Assembly (NCBI GenBank): GCA_023230755.1
Contig: JALNWS010000023.1
Coordinates: forward strand, 1 to 31,701
Direction: 5' to 3'
DNA from: Azoarcus sp.
GTDB lineage: Bacteria > Pseudomonadota > Gammaproteobacteria > Burkholderiales > Rhodocyclaceae
DNA: 31,701 bases
Every line of letters begins with the position of its first letter. Positions within the stretch are counted from its first letter, which is position 1. Positions 7,212 through 14,412 of the stretch are shown here, piece by piece. The notes under the pieces were generated by a model, which searched no databases, was not told the origin of the DNA, and saw only the letters and a list, made by a program, of their open reading frames with translations. The position numbers and the translations under genes were made by a program.

Positions 7212-8609
7212 ATGCTGAATATTGCGTCCATCTGGCGCCGCCTGGCGCCGTCCCGGAACGCGGACGAGACCGCCGAGCTGGCCTTGCTGCGCAGTGTGGT
7301 CAAGGGGATTCATGGTGTCGAGGCCTTGTTCAGTCCCGAAGGCAGATTGCTCTGGATCAGCCCTTCGGTGGAACGGATCACGGCGCGTCCGCCTGAGCGT
7401 TATATCGGTGGCGACGATGCGCTGGCATCATTGGTGCATTCTTCCGATCTGGCCTATTGCCGCCGTGTCATGGGGGAAGTGCTGGCGACAGGCGAAGGGC
7501 GGGATTTCGAGGTCCGGCTACAACGGGAAGATGGCAGGATCAACTGGGCCGCCTGTCACTGGCGCGCTGTGCGTGATGAACAGGCGCGCATCAAGGGCGT
7601 CCGGCTGTCGGCGGAGGACATCCAGGAGCGTAAGGAAACCGAGTACACGCTGCTCGAAACGGTGGCCGAGCTGCGACGGGCGCAAGCATTGCGCGAGCAC
7701 TATCTCTCCCGCAGCAACGATGAGCGTCATCGACTTTCTGCCCTGCTCAACGTGATCCGCCTCGGAATCCTGTTCATCGACCGGGACCACCGGGTGCTGT
7801 ATTTCAACAGCGCGATGCTCAAGCTGTGGGCTTACACGCCGGGGGAGAATCTGATCGGAGTGCGGGATGTTGTGCTGCAAAGTACGATCGCGCCCTTGCT
7901 GGTGGATCCGTCCGCGTATTTCGAGCACATTGCGGCGGTCGTACGTTCGCCGCAAATCAGCGACCCGTATGAGTTCAAGTTCAAGGATGGGCGGATCGTC
8001 ACTGATATTTCGGCGGTCGTCGAGGGTGGGCAGGACGGGCGTGGTATCGGACGCGTGTGGATTTACGAGGACGTCACCGAGCGGCGCCAGGTGGCGGAAC
8101 AGCTTGTAGCGCTTGCCGAGCGCGACCCGCTGACCAACCTGTTCAATCGACGACGTTTCCACGAAGAGCTCGATCGCCTGCTGGCGGATGCGGAGCGCCG
8201 CCACACGGGTGTCGGTCTGCTGTCCTTCGATCTTGACGGATTCAAGCCGATCAACGACCAGTACGGACATCCGGCCGGCGACGAGGTCCTTGTCGGGCTG
8301 GCTGACGGTTTGCGCCGTATCGTCAGACGCAACGAGATGTTCTTCCGGCTCGGCGGAGACGAATTTGCCGTGCTGATGCCGGATGCCAGCACCGAAGCGC
8401 TGGCCGAGCTTGCCAGTCGACTGCTGGAGGGGGTTGCGGCCTTGCGTTTCAACTTCTCGGGGCATGAGGCAGGCGTTACCGCCAGCATTGGTGCGGCCTG
8501 CTATCCGGAACACGGAAAGGACGTCGAGACCCTGATGGCTGCGGCCGATCGGGCCATGTACCGGTCCAAGGATGCAGGGCGCAACTGCTGGAGTCTCGCC
8601 GGGAAGTAG
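7212..8609 (+). CDS. Diguanylate cyclase with two PAS domains
   Basis: The protein has 465 residues and no membrane segment, so it should be a soluble c-di-GMP synthase responding to a signal bound or sensed by PAS domains. PAS1 spans about residues 32-140 and ends in a PAC motif (EDIQERKETE). A helical linker follows at 141-172, then PAS2 at about 175-292 ending in EDVTERRQ, then the GGDEF domain from about 300. The active site is GGDEF at 381-385, intact, with FDLDGFKPIND metal and base-binding residues upstream. The inhibitory site is RRNE at 372-375 instead of RxxD. The gene starts 55 bp after argA without an obvious ribosome binding site, so it may be co-transcribed with argA. No EAL domain is present. 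Confidence 0.92.
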   Translation: MLNIASIWRRLAPSRNADETAELALLRSVVKGIHGVEALFSPEGRLLWISPSVERITARPPERYIGGDDALASLVHSSDLAYCRRVMGEVLATGEGRDFEVRLQREDGRINWAACHWRAVRDEQARIKGVRLSAEDIQERKETEYTLLETVAELRRAQALREHYLSRSNDERHRLSALLNVIRLGILFIDRDHRVLYFNSAMLKLWAYTPGENLIGVRDVVLQSTIAPLLVDPSAYFEHIAAVVRSPQISDPYEFKFKDGRIVTDISAVVEGGQDGRGIGRVWIYEDVTERRQVAEQLVALAERDPLTNLFNRRRFHEELDRLLADAERRHTGVGLLSFDLDGFKPINDQYGHPAGDEVLVGLADGLRRIVRRNEMFFRLGGDEFAVLMPDASTEALAELASRLLEGVAALRFNFSGHEAGVTASIGAACYPEHGKDVETLMAAADRAMYRSKDAGRNCWSLAGK

Positions 8610-8653
8610 GCCCGGACCGCAGCGGCTTCTTTTGCGTGCGATGCTCAGCGCAA

Positions 8654-8681
8654 TTGCCCGTGTTCGACAGGCTGATAGAAT
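8654..8681 (+). promoter_or_regulatory. Likely promoter of yggX
   Basis: TTGCCC at 8654-8659 and TAGAAT at 8676-8681 are separated by 16 bases, close to a sigma70 promoter. The predicted start near 8688 would leave a leader of about 40 bases before the yggX ATG. This would give yggX expression independent of the upstream cyclase gene. Confidence 0.5.
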
Positions 8682-8728
8682 GGGTGCCTGAGCGTTCGAC
8701 TAACCCCAATTGCAAAGAGGAATGAATA

Positions 8729-9001
8729 ATGGCCCGTATGGTCAATTGCGTGAAGCTGGGTCGGGAGGCTGAAGGTCTTGACCTGCCGCCAGTTCCGGGC
8801 GAACTGGGCAAGCGAATTTACGCCAGCGTTTCCAAGGAGGCGTGGCAGCAGTGGGTCAAGTATCAGACCATGCTGATCAACGAGAACCGCCTCAATCTGA
8901 TGGACGCACGAGCGCGTAAGTATCTCGCCGAGCAGATGGAGAAGCATTTCTTCGAAGGCGGCGCAGACCAGATTGGTGGATACGTACCGCCGGCAGCCTG
9001 A
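8729..9001 (+). CDS. yggX: Probable Fe(2+)-trafficking protein (oxidative damage protection)
   Basis: YggX-family proteins are small cytosolic proteins of about 90 residues that protect iron-sulfur enzymes from oxidants and are linked to iron trafficking. This one is 90 residues, the normal size. It shows the family opening MARMVNCVKLGREAEGLD with the single conserved Cys7, the WQQWVKYQTMLINE block, and the C-terminal YLAEQMEKHFFEG segment. The start has AAGAGGAA a few bases upstream. It has a promoter of its own at 8654-8681 and is followed by a strong bidirectional terminator, so it is likely monocistronic. It converges with phoU. Confidence 0.96.
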   Translation: MARMVNCVKLGREAEGLDLPPVPGELGKRIYASVSKEAWQQWVKYQTMLINENRLNLMDARARKYLAEQMEKHFFEGGADQIGGYVPPAA

Positions 9002-9046
9002 GCTCCGGGGCGTCCGGCCTGCTCGTGGCCGGCCCGAGTGAAAATG

Positions 9047-9080
9047 AAAAAGGGATGGTCGCAGACCATCCCTTTTTTTT
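9047..9080. terminator. Bidirectional intrinsic terminator between yggX and phoU
   Basis: The 14-base arms at 9047-9060 and 9064-9077 pair perfectly around the 3-base loop GCA. A run of eight Ts follows on the plus strand and five Ts on the minus strand. It sits 45 bases after yggX and 16 bases beyond the end of phoU, ending both transcripts. Confidence 0.95.
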
Positions 9081-9096
9081 GAACGGCGGCCAAGAG

Positions 9097-9807
9097 TCAG
9101 GTCTTGGGGTTACCCGCCTCGGCTGCCACGGATTTGGCGTAGCGTACATCGCGCCCCTGAACGAGGAATACGACGTACTCGGCGACGTTCTTTGCATGGT
9201 CGCCGATGCGTTCGATGGCCTTGGCGATGAAGAGCACCTCGAGGCTGCTCGAGATCGTGCGCGGGTCTTCCATCATGAAGGTGATCAGCTGACGCATGGT
9301 GCCCTTGAAGTTGGCATCAACGTCTTCGTCCTGCTTGGTGATCACAGCCCAGTTTGCAATGTCGGCACGGGCAAAGCTGTCCAGCGAACTGCGCAGCATG
9401 TCGAGCACCAGCCCGGCTGCGTGACTCAGGTCTACGCGCATCGAGAACGTATGATCACCGGAGTGCAGACGTTTTCCCGCCTTCGCAATCTTCTTTGCCT
9501 CGTCTCCGATGCGCTCAAGATCGGCGATCACCTTGACCACGGTCATCACCAGGCGCAGATCAACTGCGGCCGGTTGGCGTTTCGCAATGATCTGATTGCA
9601 CTCTTCGTCGATCTCGATTTCAAGCAGATTGACCCGGTGATCGCCCTCGATAACACGTTCGAGCAACGCTGAATTCCCGGTTTTCAGGCCCTCGAGCGCG
9701 TTTGCAACCTGGGTTTCAACCAGGCCGCCCATCTGCAGCACGCCTGTACGGATCTTTTCCAGTTCGGTATCGAACTGCTTGTGGGTGTGTTCGGTCATTT
9801 TAGGCAT
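9097..9807 (-). CDS. phoU: Phosphate signalling protein PhoU
   Basis: PhoU is a cytosolic helical protein that couples the Pst phosphate transporter to the PhoR/PhoB two-component system and limits polyphosphate build-up. The 236-residue protein has two PhoU repeats, each with the metal-binding helix: DLERIGDEAKKIAK in the first and AIERIGDHAKNVAEY in the second. The start at 9807 gives MPKMTEHTHKQF; the ATG at 9798 is an equally possible start because neither has a clear ribosome binding site. No pst or phoBR genes are visible. It is the last of three same-strand genes, 51 bp after rpiA, and ends at a strong terminator. Only half of a possible Pho box (CTTTCAT) is seen upstream, too little to call. 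Confidence 0.95.
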   Translation of the reverse strand: MPKMTEHTHKQFDTELEKIRTGVLQMGGLVETQVANALEGLKTGNSALLERVIEGDHRVNLLEIEIDEECNQIIAKRQPAAVDLRLVMTVVKVIADLERIGDEAKKIAKAGKRLHSGDHTFSMRVDLSHAAGLVLDMLRSSLDSFARADIANWAVITKQDEDVDANFKGTMRQLITFMMEDPRTISSSLEVLFIAKAIERIGDHAKNVAEYVVFLVQGRDVRYAKSVAAEAGNPKT

Positions 9808-9858
9808 GGCTTAATCCAGGAAGGAAACAGACTATCAGGTCAAAATGAAAGTATTGTT

Positions 9859-10521
9859 TCAGTCACGAAACTGACGTTCGACGCCGTCGGCGCTTGCCAG
9901 CAACAACACGTCGGCGCCACGGCGGGCGAACAGCCCGTTTGTGACGACGCCAACAATCTGGTTGAGGGCGGTTTCCATCGCCACCGGATCGCTGATCGAC
10001 AGCCCGTGTACGTCGAGAATCAGATTGCCGTTGTCGGTGACAAAGCCTTCGCGCAGGCGTGGTGAGCCGCCAAGCCGTGTGATTTCACGCGCGACCTGAG
10101 CCGCAGCCATCGGAATGACCTCGACCGGCAGCGGAAACTTGCCGAGCGTCGCGACTTTCTTGCTTGCATCGCAGATGCAGACAAAACGACGCGCGACCGC
10201 GGCGACGATCTTCTCCCGCGTCAGCGCACCACCACCACCCTTGATCATGTTGAACCGGCCGTCGATCTCGTCCGCGCCGTCGACATAGACAGGGATTTCT
10301 TCGATTGCGTCGAGGCTGAAGAGTTTGATGCCTTGATCTGCGAGACGCTTCGAGCTCGCTTCCGAACTGGAGACGGCGCCCCGAATGCGGTCGCGCATGC
10401 CAGCGAGTCCGTCGATAAAGTGGTTGACCGTCGAGCCGGTGCCGACACCGACGATGCTGCCGTCTTCGACTTCCTTGAGTGCTGCCAGGGCAGCGGCTTT
10501 CTTGAGTTCGTCCTGAGTCAT
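9859..10521 (-). CDS. rpiA: Ribose-5-phosphate isomerase A
   Basis: RpiA interconverts ribose 5-phosphate and ribulose 5-phosphate in the cytosol, feeding both nucleotide synthesis and the phosphoribulokinase and transketolase reactions encoded nearby. The 220-residue length matches the family. The phosphate-binding loop GVGTGSTVNHFID lies at about residues 26-38. The catalytic segments YVDGADEID and KGGGGALTREKIV follow in the middle. The gene begins 29 bp after the moeA stop and is followed after 51 bp by phoU, all on one strand, so a moeA-rpiA-phoU transcript is likely. Confidence 0.96.
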   Translation of the reverse strand: MTQDELKKAAALAALKEVEDGSIVGVGTGSTVNHFIDGLAGMRDRIRGAVSSSEASSKRLADQGIKLFSLDAIEEIPVYVDGADEIDGRFNMIKGGGGALTREKIVAAVARRFVCICDASKKVATLGKFPLPVEVIPMAAAQVAREITRLGGSPRLREGFVTDNGNLILDVHGLSISDPVAMETALNQIVGVVTNGLFARRGADVLLLASADGVERQFRD

Positions 10522-10550
10522 GGAAAATCCGTATGGTGGGTTCGTGTGTT

Positions 10551-11801
10551 TCAGACAAGGCCGTCGAAGGGCTGGACCAGAACCCGGTCGCCGGGCAGCA
10601 CACCTGCGCAGTTCTCGGGCAGCACGATGAAGCAGTCTGCTTCGGACATTGAGCGCAGGATGCCTGAGCCTTGGGCGCCAGCCTGTGTGACGTTGATCTG
10701 GCCGTTTGACCGGGAAAGTCGTCCGCGAATGTACTCGCAGCGTCCGGGCTGCTTGCGGATGGTATCGGTGCAGCTTGCTTCGAACAGGCCGGCTGGCGGC
10801 AGCGGATTGACACCCATCAGTTTGAGCAGGGCGTCCTGCACGAACTGGTAGAAGGTGACCAGCACTGCCACCGGATTGCCCGGCAGGCCGAACAGCATCG
10901 CGTCACCAATGCGCCCGAAGGCCATCGGACGCCCTGGTTTGATGGCAAGCTTCCAGAACGAAACTTCACCCATTCGCGTCATCATTTCGCGAATGAAGTC
11001 CGCCTCGCCAACCGAGACGCCGCCGCTGGTGATGATGACGTCGGCGGCCTGTGAGGCTTCGCTGAAGGCCGCTTCGAGCGCGGCTGGATTGTCCGCGATC
11101 ACGCCCATGTCGATCAGGTCGCAGCCGAGGCGGCTGAGGGCGCCGAACAGGGTGTAGCGATTGCTGTCGTACACCTCGCCAGGGGCCAGCGGCCGCCCGA
11201 TGGATGCGATTTCGTCTCCGGTGGAAAAGAAGGCGACCCGCAGCCGGCGACAGACGGTGATCTCGGCGATGCCCAGCGATGCAATCAGGCCGAGCTCGGC
11301 CGGCCCGCAGCGCCTTCCTGCACTCAGGGCTGCACTGCCCAGTGCGAGGTCTTCGCCGGCATGCCGCAAGTTCTGTCCGCGCGCCTGACCTGCCGGAACG
11401 AATACGCTGGCGTCCTCGCGGCGGGTGACCTCCTGCATCACGATGGTGTCAGCGCCCTCGGGAATTGTTGCCCCAGTCATGATCCGGATTGCCTGTCCGG
11501 GACCGACGATGCCGGAGAAAGGGCGTCCGGCGTAAGCCGTGCCAACGACGGTGAGGGCTGTCTCACCGGCAGTTGCAAGGTCTGTCGCCCGTACAGCGTA
11601 ACCGTCCATGGCCGAATTGTCGTGCGCCGGGACGTTGCATGGCGCAATGACATCACGGGCGAGGACGCGGCCGAGTGCCGAGCGTACGGCAACACGTTCC
11701 CAGCCAACAACCGGGCTGACTGCATCGAGGATGCTTGCTCTTGCTTCGTCGGCGCGCAGGAAGTTGCGAGGCGTTGTTTCGGGGGGGCTTGGCTGAGTCA
11801 T
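10551..11801 (-). CDS. moeA: Molybdopterin molybdenumtransferase
   Basis: MoeA inserts molybdate into adenylated molybdopterin, the last common step of molybdenum cofactor synthesis. The 416-residue protein starts MTQPSPPETTPRNF. Domain features are PAHDNSAMDGYAV near residue 60, RIMTGATIPEGADT, and the MogA-like domain with VFFSTGDEI-type and SGGVSVGEADF motifs. LPGNPVAV stands near the C-terminal third. The long open frame extends upstream to 11951, but that region overlaps the divergent promoter area and is not family sequence, so I set the start at 11801. GGATCC lies about ten bases upstream as a weak binding site. A MoeB-like gene occurs at 26595 but is not linked to this one. Confidence 0.95.
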   Translation of the reverse strand: MTQPSPPETTPRNFLRADEARASILDAVSPVVGWERVAVRSALGRVLARDVIAPCNVPAHDNSAMDGYAVRATDLATAGETALTVVGTAYAGRPFSGIVGPGQAIRIMTGATIPEGADTIVMQEVTRREDASVFVPAGQARGQNLRHAGEDLALGSAALSAGRRCGPAELGLIASLGIAEITVCRRLRVAFFSTGDEIASIGRPLAPGEVYDSNRYTLFGALSRLGCDLIDMGVIADNPAALEAAFSEASQAADVIITSGGVSVGEADFIREMMTRMGEVSFWKLAIKPGRPMAFGRIGDAMLFGLPGNPVAVLVTFYQFVQDALLKLMGVNPLPPAGLFEASCTDTIRKQPGRCEYIRGRLSRSNGQINVTQAGAQGSGILRSMSEADCFIVLPENCAGVLPGDRVLVQPFDGLV

Positions 11802-11920
11802 TTGCTGGATCCGGAGGTGCAGTGACGAATGATGTCGCGGACGTCCATTTTTACCACAATGCAGACTCAATCGGCGCATTACCCAATGTTCGGGCGGCAG
11901 CCTGCTGTGCTGTTCTGCCG

Positions 11921-11926
11921 TAAAAT
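11921..11926 (+). promoter_or_regulatory. -10 box placed for a leaderless DUF455 transcript
   Basis: TAAAAT ends seven bases before the ATG at 11934. Transcription would begin at or one base from the start codon. There is no Shine-Dalgarno sequence, and I find no good -35 box. The layout resembles that in front of rsmE. Confidence 0.4.
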
Positions 11927-11933
11927 CTGCGGC

Positions 11934-12740
11934 ATGACCCAGAATCTCCACGAGGCCGCCTTCGCGGCCATGATGCTCGACGATCCCGAGGCCAAATGCG
12001 CGGCCACATTGCAGCTGCGTTCGGACTGGTCTGCTGGCAAACTGGACGTCGAATCATGCGCGGATGATCCGTGTGCGGTAATGGTGCCGGGGCGTCCGCA
12101 ACGTCCGCAGCTTGTTGCTCCAAATCAGCTCACGAGCCGCCGGGTGGGAACCCCGGACGGGCACGCGGCGATGTTGCATGCCATTGCGCACATTGAATTC
12201 AACGCCATTAATCTTGCGCTCGATTGTGTGCATCGCTTTCGCAGCATGCCGCGCAGTTTTCACGATGACTGGGTGAGGGTGGCGGCTGAGGAGGCGTATC
12301 ACTTCGGCCTGATGCAGGTGCGCTTGCAGGCGCTTGGGCGCTGCTACGGGGATTTTCCCGCGCACAATGGTCTGTGGGAGATGGCCTGTCGCACCGCAGA
12401 CGATGTGCTGTCGCGAATGGCGCTGGTGCCCCGGGTGCTTGAAGCGCGCGGACTCGATGCGACGCCTCCGATTGCGGACAAGCTGCGTAGTATCGGAGAC
12501 CGCGAGAGCGTCGCGGTGCTCGATATCATCCTGCGTGACGAAGTGGGGCATGTGGCGATTGGAGATCGCTGGTTTCGAGCTTGCTGCGACGATCGGGGTC
12601 TGGATGCCGAGGCATGCTATCTCGAGTTGATTGCCCGCTTCAATGCGCCCTGGCCGCAACCGCCTTTGCATCGCGAGGCGAGATTGGCCGCCGGATTCAG
12701 CAGCGCCGAACTGGACCGCCTCGCTGCCGGCCGCTCCTGA
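11934..12740 (+). CDS. DUF455 ferritin-like diiron protein
   Basis: This 268-residue protein matches the DUF455 family, a ferritin-like four-helix fold of unproven function. The putative diiron ligands are visible. Helix 1 has HIEFN (Glu88). Helix 2 has EEAYH (Glu120, His123). Helix 4 has RDEVGH (Glu203, His206). Glu170 could supply the remaining carboxylate on helix 3. Some related proteins are oxygenases such as tRNA hydroxylase MiaE, so an oxidative role is possible, but this is inference. The start at 11934 is placed where family sequence begins (MTQNLHEAAF). It is divergent from moeA and convergent with cytochrome c4, ending at a shared terminator. Confidence 0.82.
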   Translation: MTQNLHEAAFAAMMLDDPEAKCAATLQLRSDWSAGKLDVESCADDPCAVMVPGRPQRPQLVAPNQLTSRRVGTPDGHAAMLHAIAHIEFNAINLALDCVHRFRSMPRSFHDDWVRVAAEEAYHFGLMQVRLQALGRCYGDFPAHNGLWEMACRTADDVLSRMALVPRVLEARGLDATPPIADKLRSIGDRESVAVLDIILRDEVGHVAIGDRWFRACCDDRGLDAEACYLELIARFNAPWPQPPLHREARLAAGFSSAELDRLAAGRS

Positions 12741-12810
12741 GTGCGTTGCAGTCACGGAGAGCCGCCGCCGTCCGGGCAGAGGCGGGCTGGAACGGGAAAG
12801 ACATGTGAAC

Positions 12811-12843
12811 AAAAAGAGGGGTGGCATTGCCACCCCTCTTTTT
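12811..12843. terminator. Bidirectional intrinsic terminator
   Basis: The 15-base arms at 12811-12825 and 12829-12843 pair perfectly around the loop ATT, with A and T runs at either end. It serves both the DUF455 gene (+) and cytochrome c4 (-), whose coding region ends 12 bases away. Confidence 0.95.
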
Positions 12844-12855
12844 GGTGCGAGCCGC

Positions 12856-13482
12856 TTAGCGCAGGCCGGCTGCGTAGTCGGCCACAGCCTTGATTTCCTT
12901 GTCGGTCATCTTGAGTGCAATCGTGCGCATCATTGCGTTGGGATCGTTGGCACGTACGCCGTCACGGAAACCCTTCAGCTGGGCTTCGGTGTAGTCAGCG
13001 AACTGACCCGCGAGCGCAGGGTACTGGGCGGGCAGGCCGGCACCGGCAGGGCCGTGACAGGCTGCACAGGCGGGGACACCCTTGGCGGCGATGCCGCCAC
13101 GCCAGATTTGCTGGCCGGCGTTGAGTGTGTCGAGGTTTTTGGCGGATTCGGGCTTGAGTGTCTGCGAAGAGAAATACTCCGCCAGAGCTTTCATGTCGGC
13201 CAGTTCGAGACCGGCAACCATGGCGCCCATCACTGCGTTTTCACGCGCAGGCGGCTTGCCATCCCAGCTCTTGAAACCTTGCAATTGCTTGAACAGGTAC
13301 TCGGAGTGCTGGCCAGCGAGCTTCGGGTTTGCAGGAAGCTGGCTGTTGCCGTCCGCCATATGGCAGGCTACACAGATCGTTTCGGCGGTCTGTTTTGCCT
13401 TGGCCAGGTCGGGAGCCTGATCCTGAGCTTGGAGGCTGCCTGCGACCAGCAGCAGCGAGAGCAGCAGGGAACGCTTGATCAT
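12856..13482 (-). CDS. Diheme cytochrome c4
   Basis: Cytochrome c4 is a periplasmic or membrane-attached two-heme protein that carries electrons from the bc1 complex to terminal oxidases. The 208-residue precursor has a signal peptide (MIKRSLLLSLLLVAGSLQAQ, cleavage probably after about residue 19-20). Two covalent heme motifs are present, CVACH at 37-41 and CAACH at 139-143, roughly 100 residues apart as expected for two fused class I domains. Possible axial methionines lie in NAVMGAM and NAMMRT. The gene is divergent from engB and ends at a strong terminator, so it is likely monocistronic. Confidence 0.94.
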   Translation of the reverse strand: MIKRSLLLSLLLVAGSLQAQDQAPDLAKAKQTAETICVACHMADGNSQLPANPKLAGQHSEYLFKQLQGFKSWDGKPPARENAVMGAMVAGLELADMKALAEYFSSQTLKPESAKNLDTLNAGQQIWRGGIAAKGVPACAACHGPAGAGLPAQYPALAGQFADYTEAQLKGFRDGVRANDPNAMMRTIALKMTDKEIKAVADYAAGLR

Positions 13483-13537
13483 GATGTCCTCGGAAAGCCG
13501 TGAGTGAATGCCCTAAAACGCGGTATTCTATATCACG

Positions 13538-13570
13538 AAACCCTCGTTGCGTGACGCGAAGAGGGTTTTT
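13538..13570 (+). promoter_or_regulatory. Hairpin with T-run upstream of engB
   Basis: AAACCCTC (13538-13545) pairs with GAGGGTTT (13561-13568); the loop can itself form GCG/CGC. Five Ts end the structure on the plus strand. It lies between two divergent genes, so it ends neither of them. It could act as an attenuator in the engB leader. The T-run partly overlaps the stem, so termination would be weak. Confidence 0.4.
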
Positions 13571-13602
13571 ACCCAGCCTACCGGCCATTGAGCCCTTTTT
13601 TG

Positions 13603-14265
13603 ATGCCCATCTTCCGCAACGCACAATTCGAAATTTCGATCGCCAAGCCCTCGGGGCTTCCCCCGCCGAACGGATCGGAGATCGCTTTTGCGGGCCGCTC
13701 CAATGCCGGGAAGTCGAGTGCAATCAATACACTCGCGGGGCATGTTCGTCTGGCGTATGTTTCCAAAACGCCCGGGCGCACACAACTGCTCAATTTCTTC
13801 CGCCTCAATTGCGGCGCCTGTCTGGTCGATCTGCCAGGCTACGGTTATGCCGCCGTGCCGGAGAAGATCCGCCGCGAATGGGGTGGTCTGATCGAGACCT
13901 ACCTGAAGGAACGCGAGAATCTGATCGGCCTCGTGCTGATGATGGATGCGCGCCGCCCGATGACCGACCTCGACCGGCAGATGATCGGCTGGTTTGCGCC
14001 GACGGGAAAGCCGATTCATGTGCTGCTGACCAAGAGTGACAAGCTCTCGCGCGGCCCTGCCAATGCGACCCTGCTCGCGGCGCGCAAGGAACTCTCCGCC
14101 TATGGCCCGCAAGTGACCGCGCAGCTTTTCTCCAGTCTGAAGAAGACCGGCGTCGAGGAGTGCGAGCGCATCGTCGCTGGCTGGCTCGGTCTGAATGAGC
14201 CGGCTCCGGATGCTGCTGCGCCCGCAGGCGACGCGGCGGATATAAAAACAAAAACCCCCGGCTAA
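13603..14265 (+). CDS. engB: Ribosome biogenesis GTPase EngB (YihA/YsxC)
   Basis: EngB is an essential cytosolic GTPase needed for assembly of the large ribosomal subunit and, in E. coli, normal division. The 220-residue product contains the G1 P-loop GRSNAGKSS, the switch region KTPGRTQLLNFF, G3 DLPGYGYA, and G4 TKSDKL. The start ATG at 13603 gives MPIFRNAQFEIS; an in-frame TTG at 13588 would add five residues with no family support. The last codons, encoding KTKTPG, coincide with the antisense T-run and stem of a terminator for the minus-strand RNA that follows. The stop codon lies in that terminator's loop. Confidence 0.96.
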   Translation: MPIFRNAQFEISIAKPSGLPPPNGSEIAFAGRSNAGKSSAINTLAGHVRLAYVSKTPGRTQLLNFFRLNCGACLVDLPGYGYAAVPEKIRREWGGLIETYLKERENLIGLVLMMDARRPMTDLDRQMIGWFAPTGKPIHVLLTKSDKLSRGPANATLLAARKELSAYGPQVTAQLFSSLKKTGVEECERIVAGWLGLNEPAPDAAAPAGDAADIKTKTPG

Positions 14266-14281
14266 GGGGGAGGCCGGGGGT
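14244..14281 (-). terminator. Intrinsic terminator of the small RNA, overlapping the engB 3' end
   Basis: A 9-bp GC-rich stem (14254-14262 with 14273-14281) encloses a 10-base loop. On the minus strand it is followed by five Ts, a G and five more Ts. No T-run follows on the plus strand, so it does not serve engB. Its presence without any minus-strand protein gene nearby is the main evidence for an independent minus-strand transcript. Confidence 0.9.
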
Positions 14282-14395
14282 GAAAAGCCTCGATAGGATC
14301 GAGGCCCCGCTCAGGGAGGTGAAGCGGGAGATGGTTCAACACCATCTGCGGTATGAGATGGCCCCCTGAGCATGAAGTTCCCCGCCGAAAACGTT
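14244..14395 (-). ncRNA. Structured small RNA with an anti-Shine-Dalgarno loop
   Basis: Read on the minus strand, four stem-loops follow each other with almost no gap. H1 is 14347 to 14329: 7 bp, loop GTTGA. H2 is 14328 to 14306: CCCGCT/AGCGGG with an 11-base loop TCACCTCCCTG. H3 is 14305 to 14287: 8 bp, loop CCT. H4 is the terminator at 14281 to 14254, followed by TTTTTGTTTTT. The H2 loop contains UCACCUCC, identical to the anti-Shine-Dalgarno region at the 3' end of 16S rRNA, so the RNA could bind mRNA Shine-Dalgarno sites. From memory it resembles the toxic small RNA family described for Betaproteobacteria, but I could not compare them. The 5' end is a guess; no clear promoter is seen. It converges with engB and diverges from hemB. 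Confidence 0.75.
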
Positions 14396-14412
14396 ACCGT
14401 ATGTGTTTAGTC

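Noticed and set aside
9808..9858. Possible Pho box ahead of phoU
   Set aside because: Only one half-site (CTTTCAT on the minus strand) resembles the consensus; the second half matches poorly.
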